DNA of 64,000 bases from Candidatus Woesearchaeota archaeon (GCA_013202845.1 JABMPT010000003.1:1-64000); one strand, 5' to 3'; shown: positions 41,968-54,500, counted from the first letter of the stretch. Notes: generated by a model from the sequence alone, not told the origin. Numbers and translations are program-made.

Positions 41968-44900
41968 ATGGTTGGAAAAAGAGGTCAGTTTACTATTTTC
42001 ATTGTTCTTGGTTTTGTATTGATAGCAGCGTTTGCATTCCTCTTATTCGCCAGAGGATTAGTTGTTCAGGAAAGACTGAAACTTCAGGCAGAGATGGTTG
42101 TTCAAGAAGCTATCAGAAGCAATAATATAAACTTCTATGTTAAGAGCTGTCTTGAGAGAGTGACTGATGACGCTGTTTATTTATTATCCTTACAAGGAGG
42201 AAAACTCTATGAAAACCAAGGAGGTAGCTGGCCTAATCCTGTAGATGTTGGTAAAGATTATTTGATATCTAATCTAAGTGCTTCTTTCTACAATATCAGC
42301 TTCTACAATTATACAAACATTTCGTATGGTATAAAGCCAAATCTCAACAGTTCCTGTGTTTTCCCAAGCCCACCAAATTATCCTCTTGCAAATACCAGTC
42401 TTGACATAATTAAAAGAGAGTATCATAATAAGAGCATATTAGCAAATAGTTGCGATTTCTATACAGGCGCTCTTGGAGTTGTATCCTTGCCAAAACTATG
42501 TGATCCTAATGGAACCAACAGGCTTAATGCCAGTGGTCACAACGCTTCTTTCTACCGCTTTGGAACATGTAAATTTGGGTATGATGAGAATAGTGCTCAA
42601 GAACAGCTTCAGACTTACATTGCTAATGCTTTGGAGATTTGTGTTGACTTCTCTGTATTTGAAAACATTGGATATAACGTGACTGTAATTAATGATCCAG
42701 ATAGTACAGTGACATTCTCAAACAAGTATTTTGTAGCTAATGTCAGCTATCCTTTCAAAGTAAAGCTTGGAAGATCTATGATAACCATAGATCAAGGTTT
42801 TGAACTGAAGAAGAATATAAGGCTGAAACAAGTTTATGAATATGCACAAGCACTTATAGAGCAGGAATACAAAGATATTCATTTTAATATTGAGAATGAC
42901 TTTCGTAATCCGTTTCTTGGATGGGATACAAAGATTTCTTTAGTGAGACAGGTCAATCCGTGCATTGACTGTGAAGCCGGCAAGTTTGATGATATATTCC
43001 AGATAGTTGATAATGAATCTTTGATAAGAGGTCATCCTTTGGTATTCCAATTTGCTGTTAAGAATCGCGCACCTGTTCTTGACTGGATTGATTTCGGACA
43101 ACGTTACAATGTTGTTGTGAAAGAAGGACGAGAGATAGTTATAAACCCTTTTGGAAAGGATCCTGATGAAAACATCGTGTTTTATAATTACAGTGGATGG
43201 ATGGAACATTTCAACAGCACTTTTGATGAGATTGGTTGTTCTCAAGATTATGAAGCATGTGTTGTTAATCCTGCATTGTATGTAGAGAACCAGAATTTCG
43301 TTGTTAGAAACTGGAGTAGTTCAGAATTGTATAGAGAAACAGGTCGAAACGCAAGTTATAGAACTTCAAGAAAAGATATTGGTCTGCATCACACTTTGGT
43401 TCATGTAGTAGATGACCAGGGATTAGAAGATTATCAGAATGTATCGATAATGGTTTATGATGTGCCAATTGCAGTGCCTTCTGGAAGAAACATCTATGAA
43501 AACATTGGTAACAGAAATGCTTCGAAAGAAGATCCTTACATATTAGATGCAAAAGCCCTATCATACTTCACAGGCGTATTAGAATTTGAATGGAGAGATG
43601 AGTGGGAAGGATACCTGAACAGAACAGATAAGAACGAAACACCTATTCCTGATCCTGTGAATATTGAAGATATTAATACAAAAAACTTTACGAAAGTAGG
43701 CACTCATAACATCACTCTTAGTTTAAAATACTTTGACGAATATGATGGTGTGCAATGGACTACTCCAACTATGATGCTTGTAGAAGTACATCAATGCTTA
43801 CCACATAGAAACCCTAACACCGCACCTTATCCGTATCATTACATAGAAACAATAGACTCTTATGATGACCAAATTAAAGTTGAAAATAATCCCTTTCTGG
43901 CAGATCATACTTGCTGCAATGATAATTATGAAATAACAGATGGAAATATTTGCTATTATTTTGAAGAATATGGCAGTTATAAAAGCCTGAATGATTTGAG
44001 TGTTGATGGAAGATTTTCAGAAATTCCCTTTCCAGATGTTAATTATAACATAAACAACCCTAATTACATAGTGGATGAAAGTGATAATGATATTTGGATG
44101 AGAAACTTTACTAGAAGATGTGATGGTACTAGAGGAAATATTTGTCAAGGAGATAGAGCGCAAGAAGTAATAAACATAACTGGTTGTGATGATTTTACTT
44201 TAGATATGCCTGATGAGAGATGCTCTGGACCTCCAATTCAAAATCCTGATTTCTCAATAGAATTTTCAATAAATAATCCTGGTTGTGCTGAATATGATGA
44301 AACAACCTTCGAAGCTGAATTTCAAGGAGGAACTGGTAGTTGTAATTATACTGAAGTTTGTTCAACTCTTGGTAATGGAGGTTTTGGAACTGGAGGAGAT
44401 TACTTCTGCAATGCGACTTGTGATGGGTTTGGGGATTGTGATAAAACAATTTTAGATGTTAATTTTTGCGATGACTGCACCCTTTTAGAAGAAAATGCTA
44501 ATGATGCTGAAGAAAATAGCCAAACATGCAATAATAATGGAGATTGTCCTGAACGTGCAACTCCGTGCTATGGAAGTAAAGAGGGAAGATGTGACATTGG
44601 AGGTTGTTATCAACAAACCCAAACTACTAATATAGAAACCTGCCCTAATGATTGCTCAAGCTTTGATTGTGTTTTCAATGAGTATTACCCAACAAATGTA
44701 CATCCCGATACAAGAAATAGAAAGGAAACATGTTTTTTAAAAGAATATAATCCTGACGTTACACAAAGAACTTGTGAAACTTGCGGACAAATTTGGACAG
44801 CGGGAGGACAAGGAACTATTGGAGGAACTGGAACTGGAAGAGGAGATTTAAACGAGGGATATTGTTGTGGAGATGATGCAAACGAGTACTACTTATCATA

Positions 44901-45033
44901 TGGCGGAACTTCTGCTTGTTGTGACGAAACATCTGACTGTGTTTTCAATGGAATCTGTTACGAAGATGGTGATGGAGAAAATGTGGATGCAGATCCTGCA
45001 GAGGAAAGCTGCAATACTGGTGTCTGGTGGTGA
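41968..45033 (+). CDS. Large secreted protein with class III (prepilin) signal
   Basis: 1021 aa. N-terminal 'MVGKRGQFTIFIVLGFVLIA' is a prepilin-type signal, with cleavage expected after G or around KRGQ, then one TM (about 7-29). Residues 30-380 ('FYVKSCLERVTDDAVYLLSL', 'LEICVDFSVFE') resemble large pilin-like proteins common in DPANN genomes. Residues 380-620 look like Ig/cadherin-type beta domains, twice showing V-x-D-N/D-Q. From about 610 on it is very Cys-rich, with glycine-rich 'GGQGTIGGTGTGRG'. Many NxS/T sites. Likely a pilus-tip or adhesin component. Family not named. Confidence 0.75.
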   Translation: MVGKRGQFTIFIVLGFVLIAAFAFLLFARGLVVQERLKLQAEMVVQEAIRSNNINFYVKSCLERVTDDAVYLLSLQGGKLYENQGGSWPNPVDVGKDYLISNLSASFYNISFYNYTNISYGIKPNLNSSCVFPSPPNYPLANTSLDIIKREYHNKSILANSCDFYTGALGVVSLPKLCDPNGTNRLNASGHNASFYRFGTCKFGYDENSAQEQLQTYIANALEICVDFSVFENIGYNVTVINDPDSTVTFSNKYFVANVSYPFKVKLGRSMITIDQGFELKKNIRLKQVYEYAQALIEQEYKDIHFNIENDFRNPFLGWDTKISLVRQVNPCIDCEAGKFDDIFQIVDNESLIRGHPLVFQFAVKNRAPVLDWIDFGQRYNVVVKEGREIVINPFGKDPDENIVFYNYSGWMEHFNSTFDEIGCSQDYEACVVNPALYVENQNFVVRNWSSSELYRETGRNASYRTSRKDIGLHHTLVHVVDDQGLEDYQNVSIMVYDVPIAVPSGRNIYENIGNRNASKEDPYILDAKALSYFTGVLEFEWRDEWEGYLNRTDKNETPIPDPVNIEDINTKNFTKVGTHNITLSLKYFDEYDGVQWTTPTMMLVEVHQCLPHRNPNTAPYPYHYIETIDSYDDQIKVENNPFLADHTCCNDNYEITDGNICYYFEEYGSYKSLNDLSVDGRFSEIPFPDVNYNINNPNYIVDESDNDIWMRNFTRRCDGTRGNICQGDRAQEVINITGCDDFTLDMPDERCSGPPIQNPDFSIEFSINNPGCAEYDETTFEAEFQGGTGSCNYTEVCSTLGNGGFGTGGDYFCNATCDGFGDCDKTILDVNFCDDCTLLEENANDAEENSQTCNNNGDCPERATPCYGSKEGRCDIGGCYQQTQTTNIETCPNDCSSFDCVFNEYYPTNVHPDTRNRKETCFLKEYNPDVTQRTCETCGQIWTAGGQGTIGGTGTGRGDLNEGYCCGDDANEYYLSYGGTSACCDETSDCVFNGICYEDGDGENVDADPAEESCNTGVWW

Positions 45034-45045
45034 TTTGATTTTCAA

Positions 45046-45058
45046 AAACTATATATAG
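45046..45058 (+). promoter_or_regulatory. TATA box for giant secreted protein
   Basis: AAACTATATATAG, with a self-complementary CTATATATAG, in the 69-bp gap between the first and second large surface protein genes. Confidence 0.45.
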
Positions 45059-45102
45059 TAGAAGTATACTAATTTGATTTGAAAAAGATGGTGGTGTTAT
45101 AT

Positions 45103-48100
45103 TTGAAGAGGTTTTGGTTAGCGATTCTCATATTTACCTTGTTTGTTGTTGTTAGTTCTTTTTCTTCTGCACAGGCACCTGGTTGTTGCTGTGTTGATGA
45201 GCTGGATGCATACTATCATTATGACGAATACACAACTGCTGAAAGCTGTGCTCTACTTCCTGACGGAGTGTTCCATCCTGAAGCTACAACCAGTACTGAA
45301 TGCCAACAAATATGTGCTCCTGCTTGTACTTTTCTTTCTTGCGATGGAGAAAACATTGAGCGCTGTGCTTGTGGAGATGTAATAATAACTCCTGAAAGCA
45401 CAGATAAATTCTGTTGTGCTTCTGATTCTTCTCAACAACTTTATGTTAACAGTAGTTCCTGTGGACTGCTTAGTGATTGTGAAGCAGTTGATTTCCATAC
45501 TCTAACTGGTTTCGTTTATGATCAAGATGGAAATGCAATCCAAGGAGCTACTGTGACTGCTGAGAATATTTACAGTGGAATAAGTGACGCTAATGGAGAG
45601 TATTCAATCCAAGACATTCCTGAATCCAATGCTTTAACAGTAACTGCCGGTGCTCTTGATTGCGTGGAGGCTTCTAACACAACTGAGTTTCTTGGTGATA
45701 AAGTTCTTGATTTTACTTTAAGCTGTGGATTGATAACTGATGCATGTAATAACAATTTACCGGGAAAATGTTGCGCTGCGGATTATGAATGCGTTGGAGG
45801 AACCCCTGCTGGTCCACTAGATTGTAATACTGGCTGGACTTGTTATGAAGGATGTGACTCGACTGATACTTGCACTGAGATTGATATTTCTGGCGGAGTA
45901 TGTAGTGAAGGCGAATGTTCTACACCTGACAATGCTCATTGTGAAGATGGAGCTTGGCATGTTTACGACATTACTAATACTAATCAATTAGATATTTATT
46001 GTAATTATTGTGGAGATGTTGATGGCAACTGTTTGCATAGACCTTGCCAGACAAGTGGTGCTTGTGATGGAGTTTGTCCTCCGAACTGTGACTTTGATGA
46101 TGATTATGATTGTGAGCCTGCTTGTGACATTGACAATAAAGGTTGGTGTGACACTTATGATACTAAACAATGGCTATTTGTCGGACCAGATCTTGGAATA
46201 GATGAATATTGTTCTCATTGCAATGATCCTGTGAATTGTGAAGCAGAGTGTGGTAATGGTGAAGTTGAAGAGTTTGCTGGTGAAGAATGTGATCCTCGTG
46301 ATGTTCAATTGCCAACTAATTACTGTGATGAGAATTGCCAACTAAAAACGCCTGTGACTTGCGGGAATGGCGCTATTGATTCAGGAATAGAGGAGTGCGA
46401 TTTAACAGCGCCTGGTGAACAATGTCGGGGGGCTGCATATGATGGCTGTAATGAACTATGTATGTGCAACAGGGTCTGCAGCACTGGAAAAGATCCTCCA
46501 CAAGCTCTTAGAATAAGCCTTGTTGCTGAAGAACCCGCAATTTTTCTTACTTGGGGCTTGCCTGATACTTGTGAAAGCTTGATTGAAAAAATTGTTGTGA
46601 AACGATGCGATATAGAACTTTGTGGTGTAGATATAGATAACTTTCCAATTAGTATAAAAGAATTATTTATATCGGACTCTCAGAACATAAAAGATGAATA
46701 TTATATTGATCCAGAAAGAACTTATACTTACGCTGTTGGAATTATATACAGTGATGAACCTAATAATCCATATTATTCTTTTGCCAATATAATAACTGGA
46801 CATGGAGATTGCATGAAAGAACACAAAGACCATTTCTGTGTGGGAGATTATTTGTACAGCTGTGATGATGAAGGAGAAAACTTTCCAAACACTTACAATG
46901 ACCCAGAAGAGTGTACTGGTTATTGCTTCCAAAAACCTGGTCAGGATGATGAGTGTTTGGGTGCGGGCGCTTGCGAAGAATGTTCTAGTCTTTATGGCAT
47001 GTACTCAAAGTTCGCATTAAGTCTTGGATATGACTTCCCCAGTGTTTACTATTATGAAGAACCTGGTCAAACAAGCGAAACATTAGATTGTCTTAGCCTT
47101 ACTGAAAGCAAAATTTGTTTTGAACAAAAAACAAATAAAAGCGTTGAAATTCTAAGTGCTTGTGCAAATGTAACATCTTGCTACGATTACAGAACAGAAA
47201 ACACTTGTGATTCTAATCCTTGTGGAAAATTCCTTGATAATACCGACAACTATCAATGTACCTGGGATCCATACACCGCATCTAATAGTGAATTCGAACT
47301 GGGCATTTGTCATCCAATAGAACCAGCTCAGCAGAATTGTAGTTTGTGTAAAACCAATAATCCTATATTCCCTTATTGTAATCGTGACTTATGTAATTTA
47401 TATGGTAACTGCTACTTTGCAGCAAAAAACAACTACGATACGCGAGATCTTTTCTATTCAGAGTGTAAAGGCATTCTTGATGCGAGTTGTAAGGATTATG
47501 ATGATGAAGGAGATTGTATTGGAGGAACTAATTTTTCTCTTAATCAATCCAATCAAAACATTCTAAGCAAAGACTTTTTCGGGTTTGGAAAATGTAAATG
47601 GTACTCTATTACTGAGCGTTGTTATAGAGACGCTGACGATAATGCAGACCACGTCCCTGGTCCAACAGAAGGTGGTTTAAAAGATTGTGACAATGACTTT
47701 GTCTGCGAACGAGACTTTGAATCACCTGTAACTGTGATTGACAATCAAAGATTCCATGATGATGTTGTGTTTGGAAAGAACTTTACTATTCCATTTTTTG
47801 TAACGGATAATGTCTATGACTCAGACAATATAGAAACTTACATGTGCATTGCTAATATAAGTAATCTTGATTATTGTTCTGATGCTAAAGACAGATATGT
47901 TGACGGAAGTTCTTATCAAAAAACTCAAACAACTTCTCTGACTAGAAAATTCTCTGAATCTCTAAATTCTCAGGATAATTACTCCTTATCCTACTTTTCA
48001 CAAGACTCTGCTAAAAACTTGGAAGTTGTAAACACTTTGAATTTCTCTGTTGATGCAAGAAGTCCTAACTATACATTTACCTATGACTATGATTCTCAAG

Positions 48101-51100
48101 AGATATTTGAAGACGATTGGGAATGGATAAACTTCTTGACTGCCAACTTTACCTTTGACGAACTAGTCACTTGCACAATAAGATTAAAAAATAGCGGAGG
48201 CGGAGATGAAGAACCAATCATAGATAATGAACCACCAGAAACCAAATTCCATGAGGAATATAACCTATCAGATGGAACTTACTGGTTCAACATTAACTGC
48301 ACGGATGATTATGGTAACGCTGCAATTGATAACTTACAGGAAGTTAAGGTTGAAGGCGATATAAGCATCACAAATGCCACGCCTTCTTTTGATAAATCCT
48401 ATGAAACAGAAATTGAGTTATCTGTTGACACTATAAATAATGCTACTTGCAGATACAGCACAGAGACTTATAAATATAATAATATGCCAACAACTGAAAG
48501 CCATGATTCTGTAAACCGCGTGTTTGAAGGACCCTTCGACACTAGTGATTCAGTACAACACACAAAAATAATCAACTTCCCGGGTTCTGGAGTTTACAAG
48601 TTCTACACTGCTTGTGAGATAACCTACGAAAGACAGGATGAAACAGTCAAAGAAATAACAGAGGACAGCGATGGTGACTGGATAGTGTTCTCGGTTGACA
48701 GATTAAAGCCAGTCACAGTTGTCAACAGAACTAGCTCTGAACCACCATTACCAAAACAAGAGATGGACTTCAACAGATATTATCAAAACGTGAATTTAGA
48801 ATTCATATGTGTGGACCCAGACTATTATAAAGATGAAAACAACAAGACCTGGGGTTTAGAAGGTTATGGATGGGATGGCTCATTTGGATGTGAAAAAATA
48901 TGGTTCTGTAAAAAAAATGATACAGGAGTTTTCGAATGCAAGTGGGTTGAAGAAAGATGGGAAGTTCCTGTAGGAGGAAACGAAGAAAGAAATTTTGAGT
49001 TCTCTTTCCAATCACTGGATAAAGCTCCACCAAGTATACATAACAAAGAAGATATAAGGACTGTAACAGTCATGATTGATCCTTTCCCTCCAGACTTAAC
49101 ATTAGTTGCAACTCAAAATGGTGAAGTTGTTGAAACATTAACTTATGGAACTTACAACATAGTTGTTAATTCTTCAAAACCAATAGAAGATGTGGTGAGG
49201 TTCTCTTACTACATTGATTATGATAGTGGTGCTAGCTCCCCAACTATCTCTTTGGTATCACAAGTTCAAGGGTTAGCAGAGGATAATAGTTTCTCTGCAA
49301 ATCTAACTCTTGATGTTGCCAGATTCTACGATGAAGAAGGAGAAATAGTGTTTGACATTGAAGTAGAGGACACACATGGAATGGGAAATACAGAAACCTT
49401 CAGAAAAGATTTCGACACACTAGGACCTCCTGCTCCACAATTAAAGCCAATATTCAAACCATCTCTTTACGACGATTACAGGGGCTCCGGACAAAGCTAC
49501 AGGGATGAGCATTTGAACTGGTATCCTTTCATATACTACGACGCTGTAACTGTAAGCGATGGAACTGTATATAACAACACATACTTGATAAGAGACTTGA
49601 ACTTATTCGTAACAGGTTACACCACCGAGATACAGGGCGAGGTATTGTTCTACACTATCAAAGGACTAGGCGATGCATTCACACCAAGCAAAATATATGA
49701 CCAGATATCTCTTGCGGGAGTACAATCATCTATAGAAGACATGCCGTTAAAATTAGCAGCAAACAAAGATGCAGAATTCGTCATAATAGCTTTAGAGTCG
49801 CCAACTCAATCCCTTTCAGGACAATGGGCTCCTGGAAACTACATCCTATTCAATCCATTAGAAGATAGAATAGCAAGAACAGATTATGAAAACTACGGTA
49901 AATTCTATGAAATAACAGCTTCTGAAAATTTAGGAGTATCAGGACATAAAATATCTTTCACACCTAATCTTGAAGAGAACCTTAAACCTGGACAAACAGT
50001 TTATTTGTTTGACAACAATTATTATTACAACTGGTTTGGTCAAAACTTAGACTTTGATTACTCGCCTGCAGGCGATAATTTCTACAAACTAGTTGTTGGA
50101 TTAAACGACACTTTAAACATTGGATACACAGAAGAGTACTTCATATATGTTGACAATGCAGAACCAATCACCACATATTATGCGCCTATAGGCGGAACAA
50201 TGGACAGCAATAAGCAGATAATCATTGAGTTCAAAGAACATATTGGTGGCTCTGGGTTAAAAAATGATTCCATAAGATTTGAAATAAAGAAAGATGGAGA
50301 CTTCTTCGGCTCAAAAATTGATACTGGATTAATACTAACATATCCAGGGGAATCAAGCGGGGAATATAGAATTGAGTATGCACCTTCTGCTGGTTGGGAT
50401 GGAGGGCAATACAATGTAACTATAAACATAGAAGACAATGCAGGAAACAACTTAATTGGAATACCAAATAGTAGAATTGACTTTGTAGTAGATGGAAACA
50501 TACCTGCCCAACCAATACTAACTGTTAACGGAACAACAGAAGATAACATAGATGGATCTGGAAGAACGGTTGTTGATAATGCTCAACCAATATTTGAATT
50601 GGATTTCACAATGGAAGCAGATGGTTCAGTAGAATTCCTAAACATAAATATTACAGAGGTAGTTTTGACAGATTATGAAACAAATACAACCATTACTTGT
50701 AATTCAGATCCTATGAATTTATTCACTTGCAGCTTCAATGATGCTTTGGCAGAGGGGTTATACAGCTTTGTGGTATCTGCCACAAAAGAATTGCCAAATG
50801 GCAGCATAGGTCCTATAGGAGACTATATGCAGGATAGTGAAGGAAAATTATTCACGATAATAGTTGACCAGACAGCTCCATACTTCACTTTAGAAACTGA
50901 AAGATCATACATCAAACCAGACCAAGCATTAGTTATTACTGCAGATGTGACAAACGAGGATTATGATTTACTAGCAGATGTTGTTGTAGATGGAGAAGAA
51001 GTAATCTTAGAAACAGAGAAATCCGGTAATGAGTATTTATTCATAATTTCAGAAACATTTGATTGGGGAGAAGAAGGACTCAAAATAATAAACGTAACCT

Positions 51101-51549
51101 TAAGCGACTACGCAGGACACTACTCAAAGAAGAACACCACTGTCAATGTAGATAATACTCCACCAACAATCAACATAGTCTCTGTAGTTGGAGACAGAAA
51201 TTTCCGTACATCAAACACCAATGCAACAGTTGGAGATTGGGAAGTAACACTAATAGGAGAAGTCTCTAGCGATACAACAGTCCTGTGTTATGAACAAGAA
51301 GGAGGTGAGACAGGCTGCATAAACAAATGCGTCGGAGAAGAACAAGAATGTATAAGGCAGAATAGCACAGACCTTAGTACTTTTTATTTAACACTCTTGG
51401 TTAACGGCGCAAACTCAGCTGAAACACTAAACACAGTGTTTGTTACTCTAACAGACATATCAGGTCATGAAACAACAGGCTCATTATACATACTTCTTGA
51501 CCTAGAACCGCCAAGTGTACCAGAGATAACATTCAGAGATATCAGCTAA
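45103..51549 (+). CDS. Giant Cys-rich multidomain surface protein
   Basis: About 2148 aa from TTG 45103, chosen for GGTGGTG just upstream. The track's TTG at 45079 adds 8 codons. Sec signal 'LAILIFTLFVVVSSFSSAQA', then a Cys-rich stretch. A carboxypeptidase-regulatory/CNA-B-like domain (about 134-207, 'LTGFVYDQDGNAIQGATVTA') follows, then two DUF4215-like Cys repeats (about 380-450, 'CGNGEVEEFAGEECDPRD', 'CGNGAIDSGIEECDLTAPGE'), a fibronectin III-like domain (about 466-560), more Cys-rich sequence, and from about 860 many Ig-like repeats with 'D-x-T-x-P' boundaries. No C-terminal anchor. Probable adhesin or cell-surface stalk. Confidence 0.75.
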   Translation: MKRFWLAILIFTLFVVVSSFSSAQAPGCCCVDELDAYYHYDEYTTAESCALLPDGVFHPEATTSTECQQICAPACTFLSCDGENIERCACGDVIITPESTDKFCCASDSSQQLYVNSSSCGLLSDCEAVDFHTLTGFVYDQDGNAIQGATVTAENIYSGISDANGEYSIQDIPESNALTVTAGALDCVEASNTTEFLGDKVLDFTLSCGLITDACNNNLPGKCCAADYECVGGTPAGPLDCNTGWTCYEGCDSTDTCTEIDISGGVCSEGECSTPDNAHCEDGAWHVYDITNTNQLDIYCNYCGDVDGNCLHRPCQTSGACDGVCPPNCDFDDDYDCEPACDIDNKGWCDTYDTKQWLFVGPDLGIDEYCSHCNDPVNCEAECGNGEVEEFAGEECDPRDVQLPTNYCDENCQLKTPVTCGNGAIDSGIEECDLTAPGEQCRGAAYDGCNELCMCNRVCSTGKDPPQALRISLVAEEPAIFLTWGLPDTCESLIEKIVVKRCDIELCGVDIDNFPISIKELFISDSQNIKDEYYIDPERTYTYAVGIIYSDEPNNPYYSFANIITGHGDCMKEHKDHFCVGDYLYSCDDEGENFPNTYNDPEECTGYCFQKPGQDDECLGAGACEECSSLYGMYSKFALSLGYDFPSVYYYEEPGQTSETLDCLSLTESKICFEQKTNKSVEILSACANVTSCYDYRTENTCDSNPCGKFLDNTDNYQCTWDPYTASNSEFELGICHPIEPAQQNCSLCKTNNPIFPYCNRDLCNLYGNCYFAAKNNYDTRDLFYSECKGILDASCKDYDDEGDCIGGTNFSLNQSNQNILSKDFFGFGKCKWYSITERCYRDADDNADHVPGPTEGGLKDCDNDFVCERDFESPVTVIDNQRFHDDVVFGKNFTIPFFVTDNVYDSDNIETYMCIANISNLDYCSDAKDRYVDGSSYQKTQTTSLTRKFSESLNSQDNYSLSYFSQDSAKNLEVVNTLNFSVDARSPNYTFTYDYDSQEIFEDDWEWINFLTANFTFDELVTCTIRLKNSGGGDEEPIIDNEPPETKFHEEYNLSDGTYWFNINCTDDYGNAAIDNLQEVKVEGDISITNATPSFDKSYETEIELSVDTINNATCRYSTETYKYNNMPTTESHDSVNRVFEGPFDTSDSVQHTKIINFPGSGVYKFYTACEITYERQDETVKEITEDSDGDWIVFSVDRLKPVTVVNRTSSEPPLPKQEMDFNRYYQNVNLEFICVDPDYYKDENNKTWGLEGYGWDGSFGCEKIWFCKKNDTGVFECKWVEERWEVPVGGNEERNFEFSFQSLDKAPPSIHNKEDIRTVTVMIDPFPPDLTLVATQNGEVVETLTYGTYNIVVNSSKPIEDVVRFSYYIDYDSGASSPTISLVSQVQGLAEDNSFSANLTLDVARFYDEEGEIVFDIEVEDTHGMGNTETFRKDFDTLGPPAPQLKPIFKPSLYDDYRGSGQSYRDEHLNWYPFIYYDAVTVSDGTVYNNTYLIRDLNLFVTGYTTEIQGEVLFYTIKGLGDAFTPSKIYDQISLAGVQSSIEDMPLKLAANKDAEFVIIALESPTQSLSGQWAPGNYILFNPLEDRIARTDYENYGKFYEITASENLGVSGHKISFTPNLEENLKPGQTVYLFDNNYYYNWFGQNLDFDYSPAGDNFYKLVVGLNDTLNIGYTEEYFIYVDNAEPITTYYAPIGGTMDSNKQIIIEFKEHIGGSGLKNDSIRFEIKKDGDFFGSKIDTGLILTYPGESSGEYRIEYAPSAGWDGGQYNVTINIEDNAGNNLIGIPNSRIDFVVDGNIPAQPILTVNGTTEDNIDGSGRTVVDNAQPIFELDFTMEADGSVEFLNINITEVVLTDYETNTTITCNSDPMNLFTCSFNDALAEGLYSFVVSATKELPNGSIGPIGDYMQDSEGKLFTIIVDQTAPYFTLETERSYIKPDQALVITADVTNEDYDLLADVVVDGEEVILETEKSGNEYLFIISETFDWGEEGLKIINVTLSDYAGHYSKKNTTVNVDNTPPTINIVSVVGDRNFRTSNTNATVGDWEVTLIGEVSSDTTVLCYEQEGGETGCINKCVGEEQECIRQNSTDLSTFYLTLLVNGANSAETLNTVFVTLTDISGHETTGSLYILLDLEPPSVPEITFRDIS

Positions 51550-51570
51550 AACCAAAAGCAGCTTGTTAAT

Positions 51571-54500
51571 ATGAAAAGAGGTGTATTGTTTTTACTATTA
51601 TTTCTAATTCCTCTAGCGCAAGCAATAGATATTTCCGTCTACATAAAAGATCATATAAATGTTACAATATCTTATCCTCAAATAGAAGTAGTTTATAACG
51701 AACCTGTAGATATTTTAGACACAGAGATTTTAAGAAGTGATGATGTACGATTTGATGTTAACTACACAACTTCTGATAATGTGAATTATGTTATGTATGC
51801 AGAGGAATATCTTACGAATAATGATTATGAGCTTCACATATTATCTATGGACTCTGTTGGAAATCCAAGTAGAGTAATACAACCTTTCACAGTTGATTCT
51901 CCATTCATGAATATCTGGATTGATTCGCCTGAGTTAGGAGTTTCCTCTGTTGAGGTATTTGACGTTGTTGTTAAAACAGGCGATACATCTGATTGTAAAT
52001 ACTCTCCTGTTCCTCTTCCACCACCACAAATTGATAATTTTAATTTCTTGTTTGATTCAACAGGAGGAACAGAACACACAATAACAGGAATATCCTTGAA
52101 CGATAACTCACCCGATGAAGACGGAAAAGACATGAGACTCTATGTGAAATGCGTTGATGAAAATGATCTCGTTCACCCAACTTCATTATATTTAGGTTAT
52201 GATCCATCACCACCATCTTTGGGAGTTACTATAACTCCCAACCCTATTACTGACACCCAAGAACCCATAGCGGTTCTTCAGGTGTCAAGTAGTGATAGGG
52301 CCATTTGCTCATATAATAAAGATGGTGTTTATTATGAATTTGAGGGATATGATTCTGATAATTTCTCAGCCTACAAAAAAGAACACTATTTGGAACTTGA
52401 CTTCACTGAACTAGCCAGAAGACTTGTACCTCAACTGTTTGAAGAAGTGATTGTTGACTACGATATTACTTGCACAAACCTTGCAGGATTGACTTCTGAT
52501 ACTGTGCAAGCGACAGCAAGAGTTGCTTTTGAAGAAGAATTCTCAATAGAAATGAAAGAGCCAGGAAGATACATTGATGACGGAACCATAATCTTTGAGA
52601 TTGAGACGAGCATCCAAACACCGGGAGGATGTAAATATGGAGAAGATTACCCAGATAATGATTTCACAACTGTGATTGGCAACAAAATCTACACTGAAGA
52701 TTTTGGAGCGCTGGAAGAAGGAGGATATTCTTATGAAGTCTCCTGCATAGCGCTAACACCTAGATCCAAAACTTTTGAGTTCACAGTTGACAGAACAAAG
52801 CCTTACAATGTTTCTGTTGAAGTAAAAGATCCTTCTTGTTCATTATCAGAGGTTTCAGGAACATTCTACGGAGAAGACAACATTAGTGGTATCGACAGAT
52901 ATAATTATAGTATTATGAAAGGAAATGATATCTTGGCTCAGGGCTCAACAATCCAGACATTTTCTGAACAATTAGACTTGGAAGAAGGAGCAAACTATAG
53001 AGTTAGTGTTATTGCGTATGATGAAGCTGGAAACTTTGGAGAGGCTCAAGCAACCTTTGCTGCCAAAGATTCTGACTCAGCAGAATGCGACTCAACATCT
53101 CCATCAACAGCCACAGAAATATTTCCAACAAGAGATGGTGTTTTGGTGCAAGTAAAATGCTTGGATTCGGAATCCGGATGCAAGGATTTGTTTGATTATG
53201 GAATCTCAACTGATTCAGAAGATTGCATAGCAAGCCAATTCAAAACACTTGATGATGGAATACTCTTTACTGAAAGCGCTAACCTTTGCTGGACAGTTTA
53301 TGACCTGAACAATAACAACGCCAGTGGCAGTGAATTCATAGAATACACAACTGCGGAAGATACCTATCCTGCGCATTGCTTCAACGAAATGAAAGATTCG
53401 ATAGAAACTGATGTTGATTGTGGAGGAGAATGTGCTGCTTGTGAAGGAGCCGCTAATTGTCTAAAAAATGAAGACTGTATTTCAAGGTCGTGTAATATGA
53501 TTACTGGGACCTGTGGAAGTCCTGCTTGTGATAATAGCTTCAGAGATGGTTATGAAACAGATATTGACTGCGGAGGAGAATGCTCCAAATGCGAGCTAGG
53601 AATGAATTGTGAGGAAGACAGGGACTGTGTCTCAGACGTTTGCAGAAGCAGTGTTTGTTCTGAAGACCTAAACCAAGATACTGATGGCGATGGAATGCCG
53701 GATTACTGGGAGAACCAATATGGTTTGGATTTAAATGACCCTAGTGATGCTATTGGGGATCCTGATTCCGATGGTTTCACAAACATTGATGAATTCACAG
53801 CAGGGACCAATCCATTTGACTCAACTAGTCATCCACCAAAAGCCGGAACAAAGGATGAACCACCTGTATCAGATTCAAACAAAAAAGTGATTTCATGGAC
53901 TTTCATACTGATAGGTTTGATCTTAATAATTGCTGGAATAGCATTCTTAATGCTTGAAAACCAGAAAAAAAAGAAGAAACTAGAACCAAGACTCATCGAT
54001 GACAAAGGTGAAATGCCTATTGGTGATGAATTAGAGGAAAAGAAAGAAGGTATTACTCTAAAGAAAGCAGAAGAAACTTTCAAGAAAAAATCTGTGGAGA
54101 AAAAGAAGAAAAGAAAGGATTTGTTGAAAGCTTTTGAAACTGATGAGAAAACTGCCAAAATAAAGGAGTTAGAAGAAGAACCCGATAAGGAAGCTGAAAA
54201 AGACGAAACAAAGACAGGTGAAGAGAAAGAAGATGAAGAAAAGAAAGAAGGCTATGTTGATATCTCTGAGTTGAAAAAGGAAAAGGATTTCAAAGAAGAA
54301 GATGTTGGAGAAAACGTTTTCCAGGAATTGGAGATGATAAAGAAAGAAACAGAAGGAGAAAAAGCCAAAGAAAGCACTGAAGAAGAGGAAACAAAGAAAG
54401 AAGAAGAAATTGTTGAAGAAAAGAAAGAAGAATTCCCTTTAGAAGTAGAAACTGAGGATAAAAAAGAGGAAGAAAAAGAAGATTTAGACCAAGACGATAT